64,000 nucleotides of DNA from Manduca sexta (lineage: Eukaryota > Arthropoda > Insecta > Lepidoptera > Sphingidae). The translations under genes were made by a program, and so were the position numbers. Every line of letters begins with the position of its first letter. Position 1 is the stretch's first letter. The stretch is from the NCBI RefSeq assembly GCF_014839805.1, contig NC_051131.1, forward strand, positions 15,054,913-15,118,912, written 5' to 3'. The notes below the pieces were generated by a model that was not told where the DNA came from, made no database searches, and was given only the letters and a program-made list of their open reading frames with translations. Below are positions 37,401 through 49,200 of this stretch, piece by piece.

Positions 37401-40400
37401 GAAATAATTAATAAGTTCTGACCGATATTAATAATAGAATCAACAAGCATCCTTAATTTATAATTGGTGTTAAAATTATAAGTATGCATATAAAATGCTA
37501 TATCAATTGAACTACTCACAAATTACCGAGATTTGTTAACGAGGGGTTCCCCTTTTGTTTTTGTTTAGGTAGAGATGCATATACATGGTACTGCACTGAT
37601 GGAAATACTAGGGGACCTGTAATAGTGGAACTTTCTAAAATCGAAAGCGTTCCGGGTCAGCAAATATTCATCTCGTAAGAAGCTGGTATAATTTGTCTGG
37701 AGGCTTCTGAGTTGGCTATTGAATTGTCAATACAATTCATTTTACATGATAGATGCCGGTAGACGAGCGAATTGACTGATAAGTAGCAGGGAATATCCAA
37801 ATAAATACACGACTCCCTCGAACGATCACACATACACTGAAGAAGCCTAAAAGGTTATTTAAATTGGTACATTGACAAAGGTTTGTATAAAGTCAATGCA
37901 GTTACACATAATATTTTGCTTACTGAATCAGAAGGCCGATAAGTGCCGCAAAAGTGTATCTCCTCCATGTTGCTGTGATTTTATTTTTCGCGCCAAAAAT
38001 ATTACGGGAAAAATTTATGAGTTTAACTTTGTTAATTATTTGGCAGAAATATTCTTATTCATTAACGTAAATACAATCGTCGCTATCCAACTTCTACACA
38101 GCAACAGAGCAAAAGCAAATAAGGATCGACATGATATTTTGCATAAACGTAGTCTGATGGCGAGACCAATAAAAATATAAACATATACAAAATATAAACA
38201 AGTACTATTTTTGAATGACTAATATCAGAAAAAATAGGTTCCGAACGCTCCTTCTAGCGAAAGCTACTATTTTTGTAAGGATACGTATTGATTAATAAGA
38301 TTCCAGGAAAATTTATGGCTTGTTTTCGAGTTACCGTGGGAAAAACTAATTGCAGCTGCATGAGGAAATATAATATGCTGCTTTTTAAAACTAAACGAGA
38401 AGTGTTTCATATAATTTTAGACACTATCTATTTCTTTGGCCCTTTGAAGCCGTCATGCCCAATACCCAGTAAAATAAAAAAGCAGAACATTGTAAAACAA
38501 AGCATTTAACAGCGCTACTCTAGCTTAACAACCTGAGAAGTGTCCATAGATCATAATGCCCAGAAATTAAAATGGCTATATCACCGAGTCACTATGCTGT
38601 TTCCATATAAAAATATTACCTTTTAAATGGAACACATATATTGTGCAACTCACTGCTGCCTTACTTAACCAAACAGACTGTTAAAATCATAAACATAAAA
38701 AAAGATCACAAATAATAATTTAATTTTGTGTCGCATATGTATTTGTCAAAAATATTGATAATTTAAAAATCCATGGTGGGTTTATCAAAATGTAGTATTA
38801 ATACTTTTACTGCCATAAGTGTAGTACATGTTACGAAAATATGTTACTTTAAATATTAACTATTTGAGTGTCATCATCAGGTTAAACCAAAAAAATGGTC
38901 GCTCAAGTTTAATTAATATTTTCCAAATAATCAATAAGCTACATGTTGGGTAACCAAATTAAGTTTAAATGAACAACCAGATCGGCAACCAATTTAAATT
39001 GAATATTTATAGGTCTCATTATATGCATAATGTTTTGTGATTAGGCTATTGAAATTTTTTAATTGCATTTTAAAGTTTTTAATAAGTTTATTTGTCCTAT
39101 TTACCATTAGCAAATTGATTAAAATATCATATGAAGCAAGTAATACCAAAGATAAACAAACATTATCACCTATACGATTTTAGATAAAAATATTGGCAAA
39201 ATATGTTGCAATTGCATTTCAATAAAAAAATACAAACATGAATTAAAACCTCCTACTTTTTTCGAAGTCGGTTGAAAATAAAAAAATTGTATGATTTATA
39301 CTTAGTTTTAGAAAAATTATTTGTGTATATAATTTTATTTTTATAGGAAAAGATAAAATTATTTAAATATCAATGTAACATATACACCATACTATAAATA
39401 TGCTTACTAATATATTTCTCGATATTGGAATAATATAACCTCTGAAATTTTAAAATTACACACACCATCAATTACCAGAGCTATTTATTAACAAAACTAA
39501 TGCAATAATGTAATAAATTTTTCAAAATATTAAGTGATATTTTCAATTATTATTTAACACTACACTATTTTTTTTTTAACAAAATGCTAATGTTAATGAA
39601 TGTAATAGGGAAATGTTTTGCATTTTAACTTCAAACTGCACATCAAAATTAGTTTGCTATTTTTTCATAAACATTTACTCACAAATAGCAATATACTTTG
39701 GAAATGACTTTATCCACCTTGTAGACAGAAGCTGTACATTAGCTATGGTTATTTGTTAATGTTATCATGCAACAGACGAACTGATAATCAATAATATTAG
39801 TGATCACACACTAATATTAGGATTGTTACACTATTATTTACTCACAGGCCTTCTTACTATGATTTGTGGTGGGTTTCCGCTGCTGCTGGCTTGGCTGATG
39901 ACATCTGTGCTGGTCACCGGTTTCAGCCCGTTCGGAGTCTGTATGTACACCATGTGCTGCATCGCTCTTGCAGCCCCTCGCAGTTGTATTGAATTATTGG
40001 ACGAGTTAGGAATTTGCACCACGGAGTTAGGCCCCATTTGAACTTGTGACACTGTGGGTGCATTGTTCATTTTAACTTGAACACCAGATGAATCTGATAG
40101 TTGGAGTTGGGATGAAGTGGACACTGTCAGGTCCGAAGTCCCATCTAGGTTAGGTGGTCTTGGATTAGAACCCATGTGTACATGAATTATTGAACTGTGG
40201 AGAGATTGATTATGGTTTTGAATCAATGGCATAGAAGGCAATGTTGGACCAGTCAGCTGTATATTTTGACTTGCTGTGGGAATCTGAAGTGGGACATTTA
40301 TTGTGTCACCAGCTGATAACTGTACAGGGACACTGGTAGTTCCTGAAACCTGAAGGGGGAGACTAACAGGTGCTATTTGGAGAGGGACTGTATTTGTGGG

Positions 40401-40843
40401 GCCCGATAATTGAACAGGCACATTAATATTGGATGTAGAGCCGGGAATTTGTACAGGAACATGAACAGTGGACAACTGGAGAGGCGCGTACGGCGCGTTG
40501 TTGGTGTGTATCTTGACTGGCGCGATGGAGTGCGTGACTAAGTTGTGGGTGATGGGCATGGAGCTCTGCGGCGCCTGCACCGACGACACGATCATGCTGC
40601 TCGGTATTGGCGCCTGAAACACAGCGGCGCGTTACACCACCAGTCGCAACCACACGCGACGTACGTGACAACGAATGCAGCTCAACTCACGCGTAATGTA
40701 TTCAACAGCACATTATGATGCGAGTTATTGTGCGTTAGGTTGGCGCCGAGCGACGTGTTCACGGATTTTAATAATCTTTTTTTCAAAATTTCCGTTTTCG
40801 GATCATCAAAGTTTTGAAGTGAATTGCATTGCTGTGCGTCCAT
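22431..40843 (-). CDS. l(3)mbt: Lethal(3)malignant brain tumor homologue, MBT-repeat chromatin repressor (11 coding exons)
   Basis: Exons: 40691-40843, 39846-40613, 34686-36797, 33740-33965, 29301-29440, 28256-28427, exon 7 from 26813 (end ambiguous), 23305-23373, 23160-23220, 22819-23040 and 22431-22646. All joins are phase-consistent if exon 7 ends at 26501, giving about 1,480 residues. Order: Gln/Pro/Thr-rich N-terminus; FCS zinc finger (CDGCGCHGMAAEF...FCSLTC, about 770); Lys/Glu-rich coil; MBT1 (about 877-977, FKVGMRLEAIDPQHPSLFC, FWVNADS); MBT2 (FRIGMKLEAEDRN, HPVGWAEEHG); MBT3 (FKPGMKLEVVDRR, HPVGWCLKTGHPLEPP); C2HC finger; AT-hook-like RGRPPKHKR; C-terminal SAM domain (LRLRLGPAVKLYAAVRRL). 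MBT repeats bind lower-methylated histone lysines. In flies the protein silences germline and neural-stem genes with the dREAM and LINT complexes. Three MBTs plus C2HC plus SAM separate it from Scm and Sfmbt. Exon 7 is disturbed by a tandem array. Confidence 0.92.
24110..26740 (-). repeat. Tandem array: 19 units of ~138 bp, each with a 5' splice site, inside l(3)mbt
   Basis: Nineteen copies of the core CAG|GTACACACTA (minus sense) lie between 24140 and 26626, at a mean spacing of 138 bp. Each unit, in gene orientation, contains four parts. First, an exon segment starting CGCGCACAAGCAGCACGG and ending at TGCCCGTAC. Second, a variable linker of CG repeats and a C run. Third, a constant segment coding DRLAPHHLADRAPPRERR in one frame. 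Fourth, the donor and ~25 nt of intron (GTACACACTACTCACTACAC and a few more). Linker length differs between units and is not held to multiples of three. The unit around 25576-25720 is rearranged: the spacing there is ~214 bp and contains a scrambled partial copy. The unit around 26400-26440 lacks part of the constant segment. GC content is far above the flanking intron. Confidence 0.95.
26501..26813 (-). CDS. l(3)mbt: l(3)mbt exon 7: C2HC zinc-finger exon running into the tandem array
   Basis: The acceptor is ATGTGTGGTAG|CG at 26814, with a TAACTAAG branchpoint-like word upstream but a weak pyrimidine tract. With the single A left by exon 6 the reading is TAEELRVRGPCGVGGC, then RGLGSLHGGAHKQH and GAASACPYR. 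That is a MYT1/L3MBTL1-type C2HC finger (C-x4-C ... H-x5-C). The first donor, after 26626, leaves a codon phase that reads into a stop in exon 8. The second, after 26501, leaves phase 2 and joins exon 8 in frame as ...APPRERR-VLSKAPK. I therefore give 26501 as the shortest productive end. If the ancestral exon had one unit, it should read ...ACPYRAR-xPRDRLAPHHLADR, as seen in the unit ending near 26120. The end is the least certain boundary in this gene. Confidence 0.6.
27763..28129 (+). mobile_element. MITE family M2, copy 1 (l(3)mbt intron 6)
   Basis: Starts CAATAGGGGACCGGCCTA and ends GTCCGGTACCCTATTGA, inverted repeats of about 17 bp. Internal words such as CGCTTCATCTCTTTCTTTCG and CCTTCCACCGAAATTCAAAG recur in reverse orientation at 44540-44930. 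About 367 bp, no coding capacity. Confidence 0.7.
30237..30370. repeat. Dispersed GGCC(G/A)-CATAATTATGTCGACTGGCG repeat
   Basis: The segment contains CATAATTATGTCGACTGGCG then CACTATCTGAACCTACTCC. Related words occur at 27450-27500 with 27735-27760, 29507-29562, 50930-51000 (CATAATTGTGTGGACTGGCG, ACTCTATCTGGACCC) and 59605-59665 (GTCGACTGACAAGAG, CACAATTGTGCCGGCC). Probably one old SINE-like family in several truncated states. Confidence 0.45.
30394..30655 (-). mobile_element. tRNA-derived SINE copy 2 (l(3)mbt intron 4)
   Basis: Nearly identical to the copy at 4073-4345: tRNA-like head on the minus strand with TGGCGTAGTTG and the exact B box GGTTCGAATCC, same body, ATGTATG-type tail. An 11-bp direct repeat, gttgtagtgga, lies at 30383-30393 and 30656-30666 as the target-site duplication. 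It sits in the same transcriptional orientation as l(3)mbt. Confidence 0.87.
32228..32595 (+). repeat. Interspersed repeat of unknown class
   Basis: Contains the ordered words GACGAGACGAGCTTGCCG, TTCGCCTGATGGTGAGCC, ACCTTGAATTACAAAGTATT, CCGGAACACAACAGTGACTA and AGACATTGCGGTTGTACC. Such ordered motifs are typical of a widespread insect interspersed element, but I see no coding domain, no second full copy here and no clear ends. Partial words recur at 34400-34440. Confidence 0.45.
33590..33690. repeat. Repeat end shared with 59690-59785
   Basis: TTTTAACACCTTGTATACAG, ATCGCAATCCGGGTGG and ATATAAAACATATCCTA match in order TTTTTAACACCTTGTGAACG, GTCGCTATCCGAGCGG and ATATAAAATGTATCCTA at 59715-59775. 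Likely truncated copies of one retroelement end. Confidence 0.5.
36798..39845. other. l(3)mbt intron 2
   Basis: 3-kb AT-rich intron between the second coding exon and the large third exon. I see no gene, no clear mobile element and no strong repeat in it; the longest frames (about 100 codons) have intron-like composition. Confidence 0.6.
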
Positions 40844-43800
40844 TTCTCCGCACAGTCAACGACAGCGAGTACATTACAGACGCTCGGTTATCTTTTACAA
40901 TCCATAATTGATGACCTGCAATGCATTTAAAAATAAAATATCGCCAAGTGAAAAATCATCAACGCACTATTAGTGCGCAACGTCCTTGTGGTGAAAAACT
41001 TTTCAACCACTGTCATACTACGGTGCCCCATTTAAAATAATGTAAACACATCCGAATTGGTTGCATGGAATTCGTTGAATACATTTTTCTTTCCGAAGAC
41101 TGTCGCACTCTATCAATTGTGCAGCTACTTTTACGTATCCACAACCTTCTACTAAAAGTTCATAAAACACCTAAATCGTAACTTATTACTTACATTTCTC
41201 TTATCCGATATGTAGAAAATGTCTTCATGTATCACTTGAACTGTTACAACATCGCTATCGTGTTGAAAACCATTAAAGAAAAATAAAATACATTCAGTAA
41301 AGCGACGATATTTACCTGCCCAGAACAACTGGTAATAAATCTGACAACATTGCCAAAACGTTGTACATATTCGTTATGTTGGTACTTACAAAATTTTCGT
41401 CCAATCACAATGCAGTATTTTAATGACGAAGCTTTCGCGCCCGATTATTCAGCTAAAAAAGTCAAGTGTTAAGTTTATAATTATTTTCAACTCTACTACA
41501 CAGCAAAGTCCAAGTGGATAAGTATACCATAATTTGATTTGTCTAATATGATGGATGTTATTTCTATACTTTATTTCAGTATTGTAGTCCAAAGAGCACT
41601 TAAATAGAATAATATTTTCTGTTCTATCTTTGACATTGTTGCTATGCACACAAACAACATTATGACACAATTATGATATTTGCGAATATGCTCATGCTTA
41701 TGTTGTATCTAATAAGGGCTGAATTCCCTTACATATATAGAAAATGATATCGAAATGTTGTACTGTTAATAATTTTATACAGTAAATTCATCGTTTTTTG
41801 TTCGCAAAAATAACCAAAAGTATTTATAATGTATGTATAATTTAGAAAAGAATGTTGTAAAATTCATTACTTTGATAAAATTAAATATTTTAAATATAAA
41901 ACATTCCCGATTCTGTTAACGGAAGCGGATGTAAAAATTTCCACGTTTCCCGCTGCTAGTTTCCGTTCTTTTTTTATAAATGGATGGTTTGTTATAAAAA
42001 AAGTACTAGCATCGAGCTACGAGTAGCATAGATTACGATAAAGATTGTTACAGAATACAGACTGAAGCTTTATTTCACAATTGGAGCCGAAATGAAGTTT
42101 TACGTATAGTATCAATATTTTTTTTTGGAAACAAATAAAATGTTAAAATGTGAAATGTGTTGAAAAAATATTTAAGCAATTCATCATGCATAGGCAAAGG
42201 AAAACTAAAATCAAAGGTAGACCGAAAAAATATTTTCCACTATAGCATTTACATACATTTCTGTATTAATTAGAAGCTAGCATGTAAATAGCATAATATC
42301 AGCATATAGTACCTATATACTACACAGTTGAAATTACTTTATAGAATTATTTGTGCTGTTTAATATAGGGATTAATTAATAATTGACAAATACTTAATGT
42401 ATAGGTTTATACAAAGTGTTTATTATAATAGGTGGATATTTTGAATTGGATGTCAAAGGACATAATTATTATTGTATAGATTATGTAAAGCAAGTCACTG
42501 ATTTAGTTTGTAATTTATTACGCATTGGTTTATTTGGATAACATATGCTTACAGACACTTTCCTGTAGACGTTAAACGTATCGAAGTTGCAGTGACAAAT
42601 TTGACAATTTGATTTTTCTTTGACATATTTTGATTGATATTGTATTTTTTCATTAATTTCATCCCAATATATATTTCTAATTATTTCTTCCATTTTGACC
42701 ACTCGATATCGATGTTAAAATACATTAATATTATCTCTAAATGTCACAATTCGCATATCTACTGTCAAGTTAGTGTCATCTGTCACGTAATGGTGTAGTT
42801 TACTTTGCATTTCGCGATAGAAAACAAAATTATTTACCCAAATAAACCGAAAACTCTCATCCGATATAATTTCTTAACATTTGAAAAGATTTTCCTTTTG
42901 TTAACCCCGTTCGTGCCTTCTTTGTGTTCTTTATCGTGGTAAGTAACCTTTATTGTAGATAGTATTTTTGCAATAATTACGTCTGTGCCTATTTCGTCAA
43001 CATGAAATTTATCAAAAATATTTATTTTAGTTTTCAAGTTATATTAATAATATTTTTTTATGCTTAATATTGTACCTATAATGCATTATGCATTATGATT
43101 TCTAGAAGATTCCATCAGTGTTATAGTTTGAAGTGTAAACATTTATATCTCGGGAAATTATTTTTCAAGTGTGCGTATGTTTGTACATATATCAGTTAGT
43201 GCACTTAATTGATCGAGTTATTGTAGAAACCTACTTTACTCAAGGTTAATGAATTTCTCTGCATACTTAATAATACAGCTGTGAAATGATTGTTTTTATT
43301 GTGAGGTAAAAATTTATGCATTGACCTGATAATTATAAATAATTAACAATGGAAGTTGGCTCAATGGATTAGTGTCCTCAGATCATGCATATAATATATG
43401 CTTAAAAAGGATTGCATTTTTTGTCTCCTCATTAGTCTTTGGATGTGTACTTCATTTGTGAAATTCGTTAAGTTTAGTAATATTATTATTAACTATATTT
43501 TCTATATAACAGTGCAAACTAAATTAGCACTAATTAATGTTACAAATCTCAAATGATTTTCTTTGCAAACTATTTATAGAAAAAAAAAATGTTTCCTCCA
43601 GTTATACATAGTCCTGAACCACTTTGAAATTTATGATTGGTGTAACTATGAGAAACTTTTTGTACAAATATTATAACTTTTCTTGTTTATGTGCAGTTGG
43701 TACTATGCAGGATTATATTATGACCCTCCCCTGAGCAAAAAACCTTGAGCCTTACATTTTTGGCACAAAAGTTAAGGCAGGAATATGCAAATATTTATGA

Positions 43801-44222
43801 ATAATTTCTTTAAAGAATCAATTTTATTTTTATTTTATGCTATCAAAATATTTCTTATTCAAATGTCTTAATTAATAGAGTTTGTGCAAATTATAGTGAT
43901 CTGTACTTTAGGAGGTGATAGACCAAATTAAGAATTTTAGTTTTATTTTTATTATGGAATTAATGACACATATTACCACATTAAAAAAATTAACTATCAA
44001 AGTTAAGATAATATATTATAGAAATCTGATGTATGTTTTATAAATTTCAAGTAGATAGCTTCTACTACTAAATGCAACTACCACGCTGTTTGTTGGGGAG
44101 AACACTTTAATACATCAAGAATCCCTTAACACACAGAGTTTATGGATGTGTTGAAACAACTAATATAATTCTCTTAAAATTACACAACTTAAAGGCATTC
44201 GCATTGTTTTTTTTATAAGTGA

Positions 44223-44396
44223 CTAGCTTTTATTTGTCACTCCACCCGTGTTACCAAGGTTTTCAGGGATGTAAGGTAGCCTATAGCACTCAGGCGTAAT
44301 GTAGCTTCCTATTAGTGATGTTTTTTATCGGTTTAGTAGTTTCTGAGATTAGGGTGTTCAAACAAATAAATTCTTTAGTTTTACAATATTAGTATA
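44223..44396 (-). mobile_element. Short non-autonomous Helitron, ~170 bp
   Basis: Read on the minus strand it starts TATACTAATATTGTAAAACT, contains TTTGTTTGAACACCCTAATC and GTGCTATAGGCTACCTTAC, and ends with GGGTGGAGTGACAAATAAAAG, CTAG and a T. These are the terminal and internal words of the larger Helitron at 786-1544 without the tandem blocks. No coding sequence. Confidence 0.65.
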
Positions 44397-44539
44397 CACT
44401 TGGATAATTTATTAGACATAAAGATCTTATCTTGCTGCCAGTTCCAGCACGAAAATTGTTCACAGTTAGCAACCTGGATAATAGTAAATCGGTATAACTA
44501 AGGCAATACAGGTCCAGGTTTGTTGTTCCATAGAATGAA

Positions 44540-44930
44540 ATAGGGTACCGAACTCATTTTTGTTCTTTACTATTATCAAATATTTACATAATATAAATTA
44601 TAACACAGAAGGAATTATTAAAATCCAGTAAAAAATCAACAAGTTATAAGTCTTTGAATTTCGGTGGAAGGGGTAATTAACAAGAAACAGAAAAGAGACG
44701 AAATACCCACATGTGACGTTATCGGGAATCACGACGCGTGTGAAATAAAGAGATGAAGCGATATCTCCACATCGAGCCCACTTCTGCACATTACAATATT
44801 TTAAATATGAATTACTGGCTCATTTTTTAACCAATTTTTATGCAGTTTTCGCAGGAGTGCTTCTTTTTCGTATCATTAACCTTTACATATAGAATAGTGA
44901 ACAAAATCAGGCATAGGCCGGTCCCCTATT
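44540..44930 (-). mobile_element. MITE family M2, copy 2 (upstream of BTBD9)
   Basis: Reverse-oriented relative of 27763-28129. It begins ATAGGGTACCGAACTC and ends GGCCGGTCCCCTATT. Shared internal words, reversed, include CTTTGAATTTCGGTGGAAGG and GAGATGAAGCGATATC. About 390 bp. It may carry part of the BTBD9 leader intron or promoter, depending on where transcription starts. Confidence 0.68.
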
Positions 44931-45152
44931 ACAAATTGTGTGATTTAGTAGTAAAAAGCTATATATTAAGGTGTCTTAGTAACAATATATCAGTATATTC
45001 TCGAACTTCAATTGTTTCATTTCTCTTCTAAACACCAAACCTTACAATTGAAAACCTTGGTTTTGTTACAAAAGAAATACAATAGAAATTCGTAAAGCAG
45101 TGTTATTTTACTACCAGGTTAGCACAAGTGTTGTGGATGTTGGAGGGACAAG

Positions 45153-46233
45153 ATGAGCAGCCAGCACCAGTACATGTCAGTGAACAACACATCTAGTTCA
45201 CGCGTCGGGGACATTGAGCATATTAGTAAGTGTCCATTGAGTTATTGATAGATTTGGCGGTAATATGTATTAAAAATTTTAACCTATAATGGGCGCAACT
45301 CATTAAAATATTAATTGACTTTTTTAATCCATTGGTGTATTATCACCATAAAATTTCCAAAAACAAAAAATTTTTAGACTTTTTTCGTTCAGGTCACCTG
45401 TCAGAGCACATAGGGTCACTATGCCTCTCGTCAGAGTACTCCGACGTGACACTCATAGTGGAGGGTCAGAGGATCCCCGCGCACAAGGTGATCCTCGCGG
45501 CGAGCAGCGACTACTTCAGGGCATTGCTCTACGGCGGCATGAGGGAGGCCAATCAGGTAATGTTGTTGATAAAACTTTAGTATCTCTTAGATTAGCAGGC
45601 ACTCCTTCTTTTTAATATTTTTGTCAAACATGAGTATATAAATCTGTTATATTTTTGTTTGAACATGTATTTTGCCTATACTATATTTAATGAAATCCAA
45701 GAAATATTAAAGTCATAACTCCCACTAAAGTTGAAAAAAAAGGTCTTGGACTCTTGCTTGCTGCCGTGCTTATTATATGGTGCTCAAACTTGGATTTACA
45801 CCAACAAAATCAAAAACAAAATACGCTCTTGCCAACATGCAATGGAGCGAAGTGTTCTAGGAATCAAGCTCAAAGACAAACAAAATAGTGATAATATAAG
45901 GAGAAAAACTAAAATAATAGACGCAGTACAACACGCTAAAAGATTAAAATGGAAATGGGCAGGGCACATTGCCCGGACTACAGACAACAGATGGACAAAA
46001 CGCGTAACCACGTGGACAGGCCCAAGCGGAACTAGAAGGGCAGGAAAACCCAAAGACCGCTGGGTGGACGAGATACTTAAAACTGCCGGCACAGATTGGA
46101 CTCAGAAGGCAATAGATAGGAAAGTATGGAGACAGTTGGAGGAGGCCTATACCCGAGAAGGGACCACGTCTTCTTGAATATCATAACCATTTTATTTTAT
46201 TTACTTTAATATTGTAAGGCATGGAAATAAAGG

Positions 46234-46274
<41 letters not shown>

Positions 46275-49200
46275 ATGAAAGGTATATATAGGCTACTATA
46301 TTTTGTTGGTGAATGGTACATAACAATGTTTTTTTTTTTAGGCTGAAGTGGAGTTACAGGCGCCGCTGCAAGCGTTTAAAGCGCTTTTGCGATATGTCTA
46401 TTCCGGTAATTATAAAAATATCTACGTTTAGACAATTTGATTCATAAAATTTTGGTACACTGACATCCACAACAACCTATGGTATGAAAAAAAACTGATT
46501 AACACTGTAACATGTTTTTCAAATTACCATATCGACTTACTTAATTTAATTGTGGGTAATAAAAATAATCTCTATTATGATATGGTATTTCTTTACGATT
46601 CATCCATCACCATACTACTGTTAATACACACTGATATAGATAATTCATACTACCTAATACAACGACACCATGATTTGGTACACGCGTCGTTGAATCCAGG
46701 ACAGTATAACAGGCTAATGCAAGGCGTGTTGCCAGGTCACATGGGGCTGTCGATGCTGCGCGAAGACACTGTCCTGGACATGCTCGGACTGGCACACCAG
46801 TTTAACTTCCAGGAACTGGAAGCGGCCATATCTGATTACTTGAGACAGGTGCTCGCACTGAGGAATGTCTGTTCCGTGCTGGATGCGGCTAGGTGGGTTC
46901 CATACTTATCCTATTTTAAATTGTGTTTAGGATGAAAATATTATTTGGGCGATGTACGAAAATGGATTGGAAATATTTTTGGTTCGACACCATGAGAGGA
47001 ATGGATCAATATATGATATTTATAAATGAATAAAGTCAAGTTAAATATCATGATTTATTTGACCATGACTACAAGATCAGCTATTAAGTAGTATCAAGCC
47101 CAATATTGTTGCATATTCAAAATTAATTCATTTTTATTCATTCATCAATTCTATCGATTTAATGTATATTATAAAATATCATCCTCTTTTCTTTACTTGT
47201 CTATAGGTTGTATGGTCTCGATGCCCTCATGGACTACTGCTACAACTTTCTAGATAGAAATGCGACGGACATTCTACAGCACGACTCGTTTCTGCAACTA
47301 TCTGTGGTGAGTTTATCTTCCAAGTGCATGCCAATATCCTTAAATTGGTAGGTAGATAATATGCAGTCATATTTTCCAAATATAGGGATGATAATATTTC
47401 CTATTCTCCTTCTTCATCTTCTTCTTGTTTTAATACTATTTCTGTAGTTACTTTATCCTCTATGCTATGTTAATATCTCATTCTCCAATGGATCATATCA
47501 TATCAGACTTGATTGAGTAAAGAATATCTTGTAAAAATATTTTAACACTGTAAGAAGTTGTTTAATGCAGGCCGCTTCTAATAGGTCAGTTTGTAAATGT
47601 TTAGGGAAAGCCTATATTTATCTGCAGACATCTTGTGGCTGATGACAATCATAATAATTCTGTGTGTGTTCTTTACAGGAAGCATTACAAGGTCTGTTGG
47701 AGCGCGACTCGTTCTTCGCGCCCGAAGTGGACATATTTAAGGCAGTGTGCAACTGGTTCAACGCCAACCAGCTGTGGGTCAAATCAGAGGGTGGACAGGC
47801 GCAGGTGGTGAGTACTGAGTGTAGATGTGGGGGGTTTAAGTCCCAATCTATATTTATTAGGCCCTGCAGTGTGAAATGCTACTGATAAAAACTCTATGCA
47901 ATAATGATTTATCTATTGGGCTTAGACTCTTCAAGAACACATTTAATTCTGTATGTTAATAAAAATGAATAAATTTGGTTCAATGCGCATATTTTCCTCT
48001 AAAAGGTTTATAGTGGACTTCTAATTTTTCTGGTGTGCCTAAATTACATATCATCAGGAAACTAAATCATATTAGCATTGGTTAACAAATTAATAAAACA
48101 ATGTCCGGTCCAGGAGAAGATCCTGAAGTGCGTTCGCCTGACGCTGATGAGCCTGGAGGAGCTGTTGACGGTGGTGCGTCCGTTTGCGCCGGTCACGCCC
48201 GACATGCTCCTCGACGCCATACAGGAGAAGACGCAGACCAAGAGCACTGAGCTAAGGCATCGCGGGCTGCTGCGTGAGTACAATATTTATTTAATGTCTA
48301 CAGTCTTTAGTAATCCCAGGGTTAGATGCGTAATTTGCTATTTCACCTTCCCTTGGTGGATTAATATATATGCTATTGTCGAGCATATAATCCTATATGA
48401 CTATGTTATTTTTTTAATTTGTTGTAGATGTCGATAATAGTATGATATTATGTGTGTAATTGCTAGCATGAGTAACAATGTTGGTGTGCAGTGCCGGAGG
48501 AGAACGTGGCGACGCCGAAGCGCGGCGCGCGCGTGATCTCGGGCGACATGCGCTCGGCGCTGCTCGACGGCGACACCGACAACTACGACATGGAGCGCGG
48601 CTACACGCGCCACACCATCAGCGACGCGCCCGACAACCCCGGCATCGTCGTGCGCCTCGCCACCACCACCATCATCAACTACATACGCCTGCTGCTCTGG
48701 GACAGGGACAACAGGTGCGTCAAATAACTACACACTATCTACTACAAAAACATACTATAGTTACACTTATTTCTTGTCTATCATGTATTTTCATGATTGA
48801 ATTTATCGATTCATTCGATTCATGAGTAATCGATTATTCCTATAAAATCGATTAACCTTCAATTGTAGATCGTACGCGTACTACATCGAGGTGTCGGTGG
48901 ACCAGAAGGACTGGGTGCGCGTGATCGACCACAGCAACTACTTCTGCCGCTCGTGGCAGAACCTGTACTTCGAGCCGCGCGTGGTGCAGTACATCAAGCT
49001 GGTCGGCACCAGCAACACAGTCAACAAGGTGAACAATCTTTATGTTGTGAGTAAGCATTGTTGTATAAAACGAGAGAATGGTATGTATTTTGTCCTTGGT
49101 TGTGGTGGTTGGTTGTGGTGCATATGTCCTGGTTTGCTGGAAGGATATGTGTGGATTGGTCGTCGTTGCCTTGCTTAGAAAAGTGTAACTTTTTGGTCAC

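Larger units (their letters stand above)
40844..45152. other. Divergent interval between l(3)mbt and BTBD9
   Basis: About 4.3 kb between two head-to-head genes. It must hold the l(3)mbt promoter and the BTBD9 promoter and leader. A consensus 5' splice site, TTATCGTG|GTAAGTAA, follows 42938 on the plus strand, and an acceptor, TTTTACTACCAG, precedes 45119. These could bound a noncoding BTBD9 first intron, but this is a guess. A Helitron copy lies at 44223-44396 and an M2 MITE at 44540-44930. Two small minus-strand frames at 42481-42702 and 42834-43037 have no recognisable product. Confidence 0.5.

Noticed and set aside
22431..40843. Assignment as Sfmbt or Scm
   Set aside because: Three MBT repeats followed by a C2HC finger and SAM fit l(3)mbt; Sfmbt has four MBTs and Scm two.
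42481..42702. Small minus-strand protein with CQICHC
   Set aside because: 73 codons, AT-rich, no recognised family, no convincing splice partner; may be chance or antisense to a BTBD9 leader.
42834..43037. Small minus-strand protein of 67 residues
   Set aside because: No family resemblance, Lys/Ile-rich as expected from AT-rich DNA; overlaps a plausible plus-strand leader exon.
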